Assembly (NCBI GenBank): GCA_028984105.1
Contig: CM054804.1
Span: 4,240,183-4,304,182, forward strand
Direction: 5' to 3'
DNA length: 64,000 nt
Origin: Lavandula angustifolia
Lineage: Eukaryota; Streptophyta; Magnoliopsida; Lamiales; Lamiaceae
Shown: piece after piece, positions 1 to 10,576 of the stretch
How positions within the stretch are numbered: position 1 is the first letter of the stretch
Layout: each line of letters opens with the position of its first letter
Position numbers and translations under genes: made by a program
Notes under the pieces: generated by a model
Databases searched by the model: none
Told to the model about the DNA's origin: nothing
Seen by the model: only the letters and a program-made list of their open reading frames with translations

Positions 1-258
1 GAAGGTATAGAAGTCAGTGTTCTGGAGCCCAGAATCATACCTCCACCTAGAAGAAATGATGACTCAATCCACTTTGGGTTAATAGAAGCTGAAGTGAAGT
101 ATGCTGCATCAAAAAGAGAACTGGACGAAGATGAGCCAGCAAACTTTGCTGAATTCTTGAAGCTGAGGAAGAACACATACCGGATGTATGGAGTGCCACT
201 GCCAGAGACGCAATATCAAGGATTCATGGACAGGATCAAGCAGTTTAAGGGCTCCTAG
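1..258 (+). CDS. 3'-terminal ORF of a copia-type retrotransposon, 5' truncated by window edge
   Basis: The frame is open from base 1 to a TAG at 256-258, about 85 residues, acidic and charged (a run such as SKRELDEDEP), with no RNase H or integrase motif. It ends 389 bases before the LTR and sits upstream of a purine tract, so it is the last ORF of the element. Sirevirus-like copia elements often carry an extra ORF after pol, sometimes called envelope-like; this could be that ORF or a degenerate pol tail. I do not recognise the domain. No membrane segment is visible in the part present. Confidence 0.45.
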   Translation, partial: EGIEVSVLEPRIIPPPRRNDDSIHFGLIEAEVKYAASKRELDEDEPANFAEFLKLRKNTYRMYGVPLPETQYQGFMDRIKQFKGS

Positions 259-633
259 GCTTAGTTCTGTTCTTCCTAGCTTAGCAAGATTTGTAATTGT
301 ACTGGACTGAATCTCTCATATATACAAATATGATTTTGGCTCTGACAACCACTTGTTGTCTATCCAGCCGTGTTTGTATTATGCTTTAACACTCAGAATC
401 ACTGAAGTGATTACTGACTCACACACTCACTTCTATTTACTTTCTTGTCAGTTTATTACTTTGTTAGATTCTGCTAGTCTAGTTTCTATGTAATGGGGGA
501 AATTGTGTTTTGCCCTGTTTTCTCAGTAGTCTAGAACTGTTGGAACAACTCCACTGATCTTACCTGTAATATTGTAAGGGGCTCTGTTTCTGTTTGTTTA
601 GTGTTAGCATAGATGATAGGTTTTGGCATCATC

Positions 634-647
634 AAATAGGGGGAAAT
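634..647 (+). other. polypurine tract of the LTR retrotransposon
   Basis: AAATAGGGGGAAAT lies directly before the TGTTGGG start of the LTR. This is the normal position and composition of the plus-strand primer of a copia element, and it sets the element orientation as plus. Confidence 0.75.
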
Positions 648-2307
648 TGTTGGGTGATGATTCTGTCCTCAGCATAGTCTCATTTAGTGGGAAATGATTC
701 TATCTTTTATACTGAACCATGCTCGGCCAGCCCTAGTGCTCGATTGTTGAGAAGATTTGAAGATCCCAAAACCTTATCTGATTGGTGAACCATTCCGTTG
801 TAATCGTTATTTGTCTCTGAGGTTTCAGACTCAGTAGACACTCTGCTCTGATCAAGGCGCTCAGTAGATTATCCGCCTTAACACCGAAGTAGAAGACTCG
901 GTGATCTTGGACTCGGCGGGAGCAAAGATATGCGAAAGAGTCAGTGGAACCGGACTCAGAGCGGAGCATTCACGAACTCAGAGCTGATCTTCAGTAGACT
1001 TTCCTCAGCTATCTACCTACTGAATACGGGATCAGACTCGGCATCGGCAGACAGTCAGAACTATCAAATACTTTTGAAAGACAATCAGCATTGTCATATA
1101 CGAGGAAGAGAGAAATCAGCTTCAGTTTGCCTTGAAGTCTGTGCTGTCTCAATCACTCTATCCACCTCGACGAATGACAAGGACACACGTGTCTTCTCAC
1201 TTGCTAAAGCTGCAGTCAACCCTTTACCTAAAAAGGTGGGAAGGTACACTGTTACCTACTTCAAAAGAGCCGTTTGCTACCAAAAGAGAGAGAAAGAAGA
1301 AGATAGTCTCCAACGGATCTCTCCCAATCTCTTCTCTATAAATAGAGGGATCATTCAAGAATTGAAGCTCACCGAAATCAAAAGAACAAGCGAGAGCTCG
1401 AAAAAGCCTCTCAAGAACACACAGAGCATTAAAATGAGCCTAACCAAAAAGCCTAAGTCTTCCGCAAGAATCTAAAGATCTATCTCCAGCGAAAGACTAC
1501 CTTTTAGCTCTTAAGGGAACCAAGCTGAACCGACAACCAATCATCTAGTATCCAAGCGACGTGACACGAACTTATAGCTACACTCAGCTGTTCGTCGCTC
1601 TAGAAGCTACACTCTCGTTCCCTATCCCTCTAACCCTAAGCTCAACCGAAACCATATATAGCTTAGACGAAGGAGTTCATATTTGAACCCAATCCTTATT
1701 GTAAAAGGACTCCTTCACTGTTGGAGAAGTTTGTCAAATACTTTAGTTTGATACATTTGTAAACTGGGACTTGCTCAGTATAATCCCCAAGCCACAGCTT
1801 TGTCCTGTGCACAAGCTGACTGAGACTAACTCAGTATAATAAATAGCCTCCTGAACTTTCGGGACAGTGGACGTAGGATCGATTGATATCCGAACCACTT
1901 TAAAACTCTCTGTGTCGTTTACTTACGTTCTCTTACTGTTGCATTGATTTTACTATTCATACTGAAAATCTTCTTAAAATCATTCAACTGTCTCAGCATA
2001 CTGAACTGACCACTTGCTGAACTGAGACTTGCATAAAACGTTTTTTTCATTCAACTGATTAGGGCCTACACATTTCCGCACACTGAATTTCTACTGTTGA
2101 CACTGAATTCTGACTCAGTCAGTTAGCAGATCTCAGTAGAGTCAGACTTTTAGCCTAACACGATTCAGAACAGTTATTTGGTCTGCTGAATTATTTCAGT
2201 ACGGTATTATCCTGAATAGGACTGTTCGTGTTCAAAGTTGAGAAAATTGGATTCAGGTGTATTCACCCCCCCCCCCTCTACACCTGAACTCACTCTCGGG
2301 ACCAACA
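648..2307 (+). mobile_element. 3' LTR of a copia (Sirevirus-like) retrotransposon, 1660 bp
   Basis: The LTR opens with TGTTGGG immediately after the purine tract and closes with CCAACA at 2302-2307, giving perfect 6-bp inverted termini TGTTGG/CCAACA. Its large size, the C-rich tract near 2266-2277 shortly before the 3' end, and many dispersed ACTCAG/CTCAGTA words are seen directly; the size fits Sirevirus-like elements. The reading frame at 930-1475 lies inside the LTR and has no known domain, so I treat it as chance. The 5' LTR and most internal sequence are outside the window, so the target duplication cannot be confirmed; the candidate 3' flank is CAAAG at 2308-2312. Confidence 0.8.
1337..1344 (+). 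promoter_or_regulatory. TATA box of the LTR promoter
   Basis: TATAAATA in a TCTCTATAAATAGAGGGA context, about 690 bases into the LTR, is placed as expected for the U3/R boundary. Transcription would begin near 1370. Confidence 0.6.
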
Positions 2308-2398
2308 CAAAGATTATACAATAATATACAACAATAATATTAACATATTTATTATAGTTTGGGGAGGTACTTTAAGGTGTTTGCAAAATGCTTACCAT

Positions 2399-2934
2399 TA
2401 GAGTTGGCAAAATGGGCTCGATCCGATAGGCCGGTCCAATTACCAGATAAAAGGGTTGAGTTGGGCTCCAAAATCAGAAGCCCGAAAATGCATTGGGCCT
2501 AAAAAACCCGTCCGCTCAAAAAACGCCGAGCTCTATGAGCTTTAGACTAAAAAAGTCTGCCCAATAAAATACATATATTATTAGTTACTATTAATATTAT
2601 TCTATGAATACAAATAAAGAGAAGGTGGAAGATATAAAGTTTATCAAAATTTGATTCAAATGTGATTCATGTACGATGAAACTTGTGAATTTTAACTTTT
2701 TTATTGTTTTAGTTTGAATTATTTGATGTTTATTTGACGACGACTTTGAATTTGATGTTTATTAGAGCATAAATTTACAATATGATTTATTTAATTTGTT
2801 AATTATTTCATAATTTATACTACTTTATAAAACCATTAACCAAAGTGTCGGGCGAGCTTGGGTGGGCCCGAAAAATAGGGTTGGCTCGATAGGCCTGGGG
2901 CCGAACAGCCCGCCCGCCCATTTTGCCACCTCTA
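2399..2934. mobile_element. non-autonomous hAT-like element, 536 bp
   Basis: The ends form an imperfect inverted repeat: TAGAGTTGGCAAAATGGGC on the left, and the complement of GCCCATTTTGCCACCTCTA on the right. The TAGxGxTGGCAAA type end is typical of plant hAT elements. The flanking 8-mers cttaccat and ctcataat match at only 5 of 8 positions, so the target duplication has decayed or is absent. The interior is AT-rich and non-coding. Confidence 0.65.
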
Positions 2935-3663
2935 CTCATAATCATTTCTTATTTTTTTTTTTTGCTTAAAATTGAAAGTAATTGCCTTTAAACAAGAACA
3001 TGCGTTTTTTGGTACCAATAATAAAAAATATATATTTAGTAGTTTGAGAAATTATGGTACTTTAAGCACCGAAAAATCTCTTGGTTAATTTTAGAGAAGC
3101 TGCCACACTAAACAAATTTTCATAACACTAAAAAACTGCTAATACTGTAAATAAACAGATAAGTGATTAAACATTTGTTTACGTGGCTTGTAGATTATTA
3201 TTAGGAGCGATGGTTTCTTGATGCGGTTGTAGATTCTTCTAATAAAAAAATAATAATAAAGAAATGCGATCATTCATTCATTTAATTTCCTAAGTCCCAA
3301 CAAGGTAATAATATTTTCGAAAATCCCTTTTTCATTAATTAAGCCGGCGTTTCCTACTCCATGGATGAAGTGCATCCATCCAAACTCCAAGAATCGCTAT
3401 AAAATAAGCTAAGGTCAATCTCTCCAAACAATTATTTAAATCAACTTATGTCAAATGATCCAAATTATTAAATAAAGAAATCCATCGAGGTATAATTGTA
3501 TAATTCCTAAAATTAAAGAATTAGAAGTACAAGTCCAAAAGTCAAGAACCTACCACCTCGTGCGATCACGTTTAATTTCCCCCCCAAAATCTTAGCCAAA
3601 AACCAAAGACACATTCCTACAATAACGTGGTAGCCACCTTTCTCTCAAGACAACCTTAATGTG
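2935..3663. other. AT-rich intergenic / upstream region of pectate lyase 1
   Basis: No coding potential or clear repeat is seen. It presumably holds the distal promoter of the pectate lyase gene that follows. Confidence 0.5.
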
Positions 3664-3671
3664 TATATAAA
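3664..3671 (+). promoter_or_regulatory. TATA box of pectate lyase 1
   Basis: TATATAAA lies 53 bases upstream of the start codon, predicting a short leader that begins near 3695. Confidence 0.6.
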
Positions 3672-3723
3672 TCAACCAATTCTCATTCCTAATTCTCACA
3701 CCTAAACCTCAACCCCCTTCCCA

Positions 3724-5181
3724 ATGGCCTCAACAATCCCATCCCTACACAAACTAACTCTAACCCTACTAGCTTTCATCACTCTATCCACGCCTTTAGT
3801 CCATTCACAAGGTGCCTATAAAACCACCTCCAACAAGGGCTTGAACCCCATTGATGCATGCTGGCGTGGCAAGTCCAATTGGGCAGCCAACCGCCGCGCC
3901 CTCGCCGACTGCGCAGTGGGGTTCGGCAAAAACGCCGTCGGAGGGAAGTACGGCGCGATTTACACCGTGACGGACCCCTCCGACGACCCCTCAAACCCTA
4001 AACCGGGCACACTCCGTTACGGCGTGATCCAATCCAAACCCTTATGGATTGTCTTCCGCAAGAGTATGGTGATCAAGTTGAAGAATGAGCTTTTGATGAA
4101 TAGCTACAAGACGATTGATGGGAGAGGGGTAAAAGTGGAAATTGCTTACGGGCCTTGCATAACTATGCAACACGTTAGTCATGTGATTATACATGGAATC
4201 AGTATTCATGATTGTAAGCCCGGGAAGACGGGAATTGTCCGGGATAGCCCCACCCATTCCGGCCACCGCCGTGGCTCCGACGGCGACGCCATTGATTTAT
4301 TTGACTCCACCGATGTATGGATCGATCATTGCTCGCTTGCACGTAGCGCCGATGGGCTTATCGACGTCATCCACGGCTCCACCGGCATAACCATTTCCAA
4401 CAATTTCTTCTCGCAACATGATAAAGTAAGTACATATGTGTTGAATCAAGTAATTAATATTATTTATTTATTTAATTTGGAATTAACAATTTGTTTTATT
4501 GCAGGTTATGTTGTTTGGCCATGATGATAACAATTTAGAGGACAAGAAGATAAAAGTAACGGTAGTTTTCAACCGTTTTGGACCGGGTTTAGTTCAAAGA
4601 ATGCCAAGGTGATTCTTTTTCTCTTTCAGAATTCAAAATTTAATTATTTTCTTTCAATTTTATATTATCACCACTAATACTAATTTGTATGGTTTAGTGG
4701 GCCCAATACGGATATAATTGTAAGAAAAAAAAAATACACTTTTATCTAAAGTAGTTAATCAAAAGGGCTAATTTAGCCCTTGTTACTATATAAATCAATA
4801 ACTAAATTCTTTTATTACTACAGGGTTAGGCTAGGTTATGCACACGTGGCAAACAACAGATACGACCAGTGGGAGATGTACGCTATTGGCGGGAGTGCCA
4901 ATCCAACTATCTTAAGCGAAGGAAACTACTTCATGGCTCCCAACAACCCTAACTCAAAACAAGTCACAAAAAGAGAGGCTAAGAATGGGTGGAACAACTG
5001 GAAATGGAGATCATCGAGGGACAAGTTCGTGAACGGTGCCTACTTCGTCCCATCCGGGTACGGAACCACCGCACCGGCCTACACGAAAGCGCAGTCGTTT
5101 CGCGTGGCCGATGGGTCGATGGTGCCGGTTCTCACGACTAACGCAGGCCCTTTGAGCTGCTCCGCAAGCAAAGCATGTTGA
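3724..5181 (+). CDS. pectate lyase, PL1 family (array copy 1)
   Basis: Exons 3724-4425, 4505-4608 and 4824-5181 join to a 387-residue protein. It would cleave de-esterified homogalacturonan by calcium-dependent beta-elimination in the cell wall. A hydrophobic secretion signal covers residues 1 to about 28. The PL1 core shows DGDAI, WIDH at 199-202, DGLIDV, and the catalytic RxPxxR motif as RMPRVR at 266-271. The stretch GYAHVANNRYDQW followed by GGSANPTILSEGN resembles the cedar/ragweed pollen-allergen-like PL1 subgroup more than the common RCRHGYFHVVNN type (family knowledge). Cysteines cluster at both ends, and the C terminus is CSASKAC. Unlike copies 2 and 4 it lacks the third intron. A pollen role is inference. 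Confidence 0.93.
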
Positions 5182-5425
5182 TTTGTGTATATGTGAATAT
5201 GTATCGCCTGCCGTTTTCAAGAAAAAGCAGGAATAAGGCTAGTGTTATAATGTGTTAGGCTTTATTTTTTTTGTTCTGTTTTAGTACTAGTTTTGAAGAG
5301 GAGCTTGTGCTAACTGCAATTGATGTTAGCCAGCTTTTCTTTTGAGAATTGGCCAAGCTGTAAATTAAGTTTCTGTACTTTGCACGAGGTTTCTAATTGC
5401 TATTTGATTCTATCTTCGTCATGTT

Positions 5426-5428
<3 letters not shown>

Positions 5429-5474
<46 letters not shown>
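5429..5474. repeat. T46 homopolymer
   Basis: An uninterrupted run of 46 T, about 250 bases after the pectate lyase stop. It could be the poly(A) tail of a minus-strand retroposed sequence whose body I cannot identify, or a simple expansion. Confidence 0.85.
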
Positions 5475-5477
<3 letters not shown>

Positions 5478-5944
5478 CTTGGGGATCAGGGGGTTTCTAC
5501 ATAAATTTTGGGAGCATAATACATGGAGCATGATATCTAATGAATCGAACTTACGGCCCTTTAAACCTATGGGCCGTAGAAAATACACGTTACATGGGCC
5601 GGTCCTAAAAGATAAAGGGCCCTCGATCTAGAAACCCAAAATATATATTCTATTTTTTTTTTTATATTTTCACAAGAATTAGAATTTCTAGCTTTTCAAG
5701 AAATTTGCGGTTAGAATTTAATTATATCTACATTTCTATAAAATCGGGAATTTTGACCATTTTATGGGCTCTGGGTGGTTCTTCAGTCTCGATCCCTTAG
5801 TACAATTCACAAACCATACAAAAATGTAATACTAGACTAACTACATATGAGAAGTATGATCTATAAGTGTTGGTTAAAATCGAATATTTGATCTTTAGCT
5901 ACAAAACGACCACTTTTAAGGCTCCAACGCTATGTTATCTCAAT
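5475..5944. other. intergenic region without recognisable gene
   Basis: AT-rich, with a short segment around 5552-5625 containing GGGCCGTAG and GGGCCGG words. No reading frame of interest was found on either strand. Confidence 0.5.
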
Positions 5945-6270
5945 GAGATGGGGTTAGGCTGTTGATTATATAGAAAGGACATGGCAATCATGGTTAAGCA
6001 AGTCAACTGCTATTTATTATAGTAGACTTGTGCAATACTATCATACAGGTTTCCTAATTTTAAGTTAAGATCTTGACTTTTGGAGGTTTTTAGCGCCTGC
6101 CCAGAAACATATTATACATTTGTATTATATGTATAAAGTAATAACGAAATAAATAGTGTTTAGAATATGATGCACTCAAGGGTCATATGCGTTACGAAAT
6201 TTTATAATACTATATAGAGGCCGGCGCCGTCCCCACATTCCCGCCGGTCATTCTCTTTTCTTTAATATTT
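5945..6270 (-). repeat. orphan duplicate of the RING-H2 gene promoter
   Basis: This stretch is collinear with 7590-7955 upstream of the RING-H2 gene. Shared landmarks are the TATA region with GGCAAT after it, TTTTGACTTTT.GAGGTTTT, GAATATGATGCACTC.AGxGTCATA, and the block GGCCGGCGCC..CCCCACATTCCCGCCGGTC. Orientation is the same, but no RING coding sequence remains on the downstream (lower coordinate) side. Confidence 0.75.
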
Positions 6271-6605
6271 AATTTACAACAATTACAGCACATACAAGTT
6301 AAAATTAACTGCATTAATGGCTTGATTAAACTAAAATACGTTCCTCATAATTAATTTAAGGTGATCTATAGTGGGTAATTTGTTTATTGAAAGAGGCGGT
6401 GCAACTTGTGCCTTTAGAATGTTAATTGTGATGCAGCTAGCAGGAATGTTGGTATCTGATGTTTGGATTAGATTAATTATATATAATGCAGAGGGCCACC
6501 AATTCAGTAGGCTAAGTATTTGGATCATATTTATAGATTTCCGAGCAATCATACACACCAAATCTCAACAAATGGCGTTGACCAAAGATGATCAAATGCA
6601 GCCAT

Positions 6606-6625
6606 GAGAGAGAGAGGGAGAGAGA

Positions 6626-6669
<44 letters not shown>
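6606..6669. repeat. GA microsatellite
   Basis: About 30 GA units with a few GGGA interruptions, in the 3' flank of the minus-strand RING-H2 gene. Confidence 0.95.
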
Positions 6670-6674
<5 letters not shown>

Positions 6675-7067
6675 TGATGGAGAAATACTAATTGGAATAG
6701 GTAATAAAATAATCTGCTATACAAGGCTTTCCCCTCACTTCAGAAGTTGACACGATCCAATGATCCATCACTAGCTAATGTCAAACCCCATACATAATAG
6801 AACCTGAGATGACTAGATCTCTATAAATTTTAAAATAAATGAAAAAAGAGTGGACTATGCAAATATAAAACTCTGCACATCCGAATCATGAAGATGACCT
6901 AAATTAAAAAAAAAAAACTAAAACTTCAAAATCATCAGCGCGCTGACAAATGGCCATCATCATCATCTTCATCATCTTCATATCTCTAACAGTATCCAAC
7001 AAAACTCGATCGATCAGACCGATCACGTATATATACAATTCAAGATCTTTCCAAGCAAATTCACCGT

Positions 7068-7547
7068 CTATGAATCGTGATCGTTGGACAGAACGATGCA
7101 AAAGGGTGGAGCCGTTGATTTGCATGGCGAAGAACGAACTTGCAACACAGATGACCGGCAGAGAGGGCAGGAGAACTGACACCTGTCCAGCCATTTCACC
7201 ATGCATTCGGCGTGAAACAAGTGACCGCACTTTGGCAGCTTGTTAACCGAATCCTCACCCTCGAATTCCTCTAAGCAAATCGAACACGTCTCTTGATCGA
7301 CGGTCTGCAGTTCTTGAAACCGGGAGACCGGAACATCCAGTTCCCAGTTCGAGTCCTCATTGCTTTCGTCTTGATGGTGTGGATCAAGCAGGAATTTGCA
7401 GAGAGTAAATAAAGCTTCATAAAGTTGGAGAAAGGGGAGGCATACACAAGTGTATAAGATCATAGCAAAAGTAGATGGATGTGTTTCTCCATACAAACAA
7501 ATCATTTTTCTCTTTCTTCCTTTATATATTTTTTTTCTCTCTCTCAC
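7068..7547 (-). CDS. RING-H2 zinc finger protein, probable E3 ubiquitin ligase (XERICO/RHA-like)
   Basis: A single-exon frame encodes 159 residues. A hydrophobic segment near residues 28-52 is followed by a RING-H2 finger of the form CSIC - CGHLFHAEC - CPLC, with KCGHLFH and W.D...CPLCR spacing typical of small plant RING-H2 ligases such as XERICO and RHA proteins. It would transfer ubiquitin from an E2, probably at a membrane. The first ATG (7547) lies in a pyrimidine/purine-rich leader; a second in-frame ATG 14 codons later, opening MICLYGE, may be the true start. The upstream TATA at 7602-7609 fits either. Its promoter region has a second copy at 5945-6270. Confidence 0.85.
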   Translation of the reverse strand: MRERKKIYKGRKRKMICLYGETHPSTFAMILYTCVCLPFLQLYEALFTLCKFLLDPHHQDESNEDSNWELDVPVSRFQELQTVDQETCSICLEEFEGEDSVNKLPKCGHLFHAECMVKWLDRCQFSCPLCRSSVLQVRSSPCKSTAPPFCIVLSNDHDS

Positions 7548-7601
7548 TAGATTTGAGTATGAAAATAGTAGGAGCGAGATGAAACTAGAGATGGGGTGGT
7601 G

Positions 7602-7609
7602 TTTATATA
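7602..7609 (-). promoter_or_regulatory. TATA box of the RING-H2 gene
   Basis: Minus-strand TATATAAA, 55 bases upstream of the first ATG at 7547 and retained in the duplicated promoter copy. Confidence 0.55.
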
Positions 7610-7960
7610 GAGAGAGGAAATGGCAATGAATAGTGGTTAATTAATTAAGTCAACTCCTCTATATTTCTTGGGCTTGTGCTTTATCTTATTGGTTTTCTAA
7701 TTCTATTTTAAGGTTTTGACTTTTCGAGGTTTTGAGGGCCTGTTTTACGCATTAAACATTTAATTGAAAATTAATATTTCATTAAAATATTGTTTGAATA
7801 TGATGCACTCGAGAGTCATACGGCTTTAGAAATTGTTCATATACATTGAAACATGTACTTAACTGCTTCGGCCGAGGTATAAAATCGCGTGGGGAGGTGT
7901 AGGCCGGCGCCAACCCCACATTCCCGCCGGTCATCCCTCTTTTCTTCAATATAAATTATA
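7610..7960 (-). promoter_or_regulatory. RING-H2 gene upstream region, duplicated at 5945-6270
   Basis: Contains the GC-rich block around 7902-7935 (GGCCGGCGCC then CATTCCCGCCGG), which stands out in AT-rich DNA and is the best conserved part between the two copies. It may be a regulatory element or the edge of an older repeat. Confidence 0.45.
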
Positions 7961-8575
7961 TAATATACACAGTTGGATTTGCTCTACTATCAAATTCTGG
8001 ATCGACTAAAATTTATAATAATCAAACAACCCAAAAATCATTTTAAATTAAAAATTAAGTACATAAACACATTTATGAAATTTTGTAATTACCCAAGGTT
8101 ATATAATCCGTTGGTACAGTAAAGAATAATGTATCAAATTCTAGATTCATAAATATTTATAAATTTTATATTGTAACCCAGATTCATGAATGTAGTGGTT
8201 TAGGATCATAGGATGTGTAGGGGTCGAATTTTCTAATATTAATTAGGTCTAATTTCATTGTATCACGAGAACGCTGCTCCGGTTCTTAGATTTCATCAAC
8301 TTGTAATATCTTATCTTATGGATGTTTTAGAGATTACTCCACCAAAAATGTCACATGCCTACCTGAGCCTATGATTGTATATATTTGTATAATGACGTAA
8401 TATTTACCATAGAAGTAGTATTTAATATTAGTATATAAAAATATAAAATATGCTTATGACTTTTGTAGCATCTGACGGAGAAAACGAAAATAAAAAACTA
8501 ATTTCACGTAAAATAACAAGAATCATTATTTAGTTGACCTGAAAATCATTACTCAAAACTTACTATTAAAACTAA

Positions 8576-9038
8576 TACTCCCTCCGTCCCGCTATTACTG
8601 TCCTATTTTTCTAATTAGGTTAATTCCGCTATTACTATACTCTTTCCTAAAATAACAAAAACTACTCTAAACAAAAAACTGAAGTGAGTCCCTCCTACTT
8701 AATACTCATCCCCACATTATCATACTCTTTCTCCAAAAATATATCTCTTACACGATTTTCGTTCCACTCCGTATTTGAAAATTTATGATTTTTAACTTTT
8801 TGGAAACTTAAGATTATTTCTTAAAATACAAATGAAAAAAAAAACAGAAAAAAATCGATTGCTTCAACTATGCCATGTAAAAATTTGGATAAATTCTCAG
8901 TTCTTCCACCAACCACTCCTCGAAAATTGTGTTCATTTATTAAAATATTAAAACTCATAAAATACACACTCAAACAAAATTTCTTAAATTCCGTGCTGAA
9001 ACCAAATGAGACAGTAATAGCGGGACGGAAGGAGCATA
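8576..9038. mobile_element. Stowaway-type MITE, about 460 bp
   Basis: The left end is TA-CTCCCTCCGTCCC and the right end is GGGACGGAAGGAG followed by CATA. The ends extend into a longer inverted repeat (CGCTATTACTGTCC / ACAGTAATAGCGGG). The Tc1/mariner-related Stowaway family has these termini and TA target sites. The right third is shared with the copy at 15611-15747. Confidence 0.8.
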
Positions 9039-9483
9039 TTTTTCCGTTCCAGTTAAGGTCAATTTTGATTAGGTATTAAAATATGAATCTGAATTTTGGT
9101 TTGAATCGATACTTAACTTAAAATGGTTTGGAATTTCAAGTGATTTGTAGATGATTGTGTATGAACAGAATTTCCTTAATACGTATTGATTACATGATAC
9201 CTATCATCTAGTTAAACAAAAATATTGAAAGAATTTAAGTGTTGCAAGGATTTTGGTATTAGGGATTCCCTCCAATTCCTTAGCATACAGTTCCTCCAGC
9301 AACTATTAATGTTGTTAATCATAGTTTTAATATACACTATTAACTAAAATCCTTATAACAAAACACATCTTTAGGCATTTATTAAAAGAAAATACAAATA
9401 TAATCATACTAGTACACTTTTTTGACAGATCTAATGATTGGCTATTGTTTCTTGTCTGCCCAGAGCATATTCCGTTAAAAGTT

Positions 9484-9953
9484 ATGAGAGGGCCGATGAG
9501 ACAAAAAGAAGGCCGATGGGGGCCGAGGGATGGAAAACAATTTCCCTTCAAAATAAAACTGTTTTTATTATTTAAGTTCGAAAACCCTTGGCCCTGCTAA
9601 TAGGGCCCAACCTTTGGCCCTGGAGCGTATTTATTGAAAGCCGAAAATAAATCAGCTTCTATTATTGGAGAGCTGATGGAGGCCCTCTATCGGCCTCCAT
9701 AGGCCCTTCGGCCCTGGATCGTAATTATTGTAGCAGCTCTTACCTTATTTTCGGCCTTAAATTTTTCTCTCGGCCTATGGAGGGCTGATGATGGAGGCCC
9801 TCTATTGGCCTCCATAGGCTCTCCATCGACCCTGGATCGTAATTGTTGTAGCAGCTCTCATCTTATTTTCGGCCTTAGATTTTTCTTTCGGCCTATGGAA
9901 GGCAGATGGAAGCCCTCTGACGCCCTACATAGGCCCTTCATCGTCCCTCTGCA
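9484..9953. repeat. GGCC-rich repeat element with about 115-bp tandem units
   Basis: Units starting ATGGAGGCCCTCTAT at about 9677 and 9791 repeat GGCCTCCATAGGC, CCTGGATCGTAATT.TTGTAGCAGCTCT and TTTTCGGCCTTA in order; a third, partial unit follows to about 9950 and a diverged one precedes near 9620. The edges carry AGAGGGCCGATGAG and its near complement, suggesting a small terminal-inverted-repeat element. The GGCCGATGG/CATCGGCC words recur in the element at 56880-57381. Confidence 0.6.
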
Positions 9954-10438
9954 TTTCAAACAAAAAACATTAATGTTGGTACAAAATATTACACCACCCT
10001 CTCAAATGATTGAGAAAATGTGATTAAAAAAAATAAATTTAAATGACTGAAGTTGTGCTTTGTTTTAGAATTTTTTTTCATATACTAACTTATATGGCTA
10101 ATAATGCAACCGCCTCTTAGTCATATAGTAAGCACGTGCATCCGGAGCCGCGTAGGTAAGCTGTCAGAACAACAGCCTCATTAATTCCCATGATTTCGAT
10201 CCGTTTAAATTTGATTCCAAATATACTCCATCAACTACTTATCCACGTGGCGCCATCCCACGGTGATGGGTATTACGAATACTTTGTAGGGTCCAACTTT
10301 GGGACCCAATACTTTTGGGCATAGAGATAATTAATGTAGACCCAATTTTATTTGGGCTTATATAATTTATTTGGCTCGTTGAAATATATGATTAGCAGAA
10401 ATACTAAACTAAGCAATAATTACATGATATTTAATTCC
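9954..10438. other. intergenic / distal promoter of pectate lyase 2
   Basis: No gene or clear repeat is visible. Segments upstream of 10438 are related to the DNA just before pectate lyase 4. Confidence 0.4.
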
Positions 10439-10446
10439 TATTTATA
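10439..10446 (+). promoter_or_regulatory. TATA-like box of pectate lyase 2
   Basis: TATTTATA, 130 bases before the ATG and followed by TGCTCACACGTTAA and CCCACAATCCTACC. Both of these blocks are conserved before copy 4, and in weaker form before the pseudogene, so they are likely promoter or leader elements of the array. Confidence 0.5.
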
Positions 10447-10576
10447 AGATAAGCTCGTGCTCACACGTTAAGACGAACCTCCCACAATCCTACCAAACAC
10501 ATCGACATGGCAGCCACAACTAATCTCTTCTTACATATATACAACCTTTGATTTTTAATCTCTTCAACCCTCAACC

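Noticed and set aside
930..1475. 181-codon open frame (+) within the LTR
   Set aside because: Lies inside the LTR, overlaps its TATA region and has no domain-like composition.
6371..6607. 78-codon open frame (+) between the promoter duplicate and the RING gene
   Set aside because: No family resemblance, and an overlapping minus-strand frame is equally open.
6950..7246. 98-codon frame (+) opposite the RING-H2 gene
   Set aside because: Antisense shadow of the RING coding region and its 3' end.
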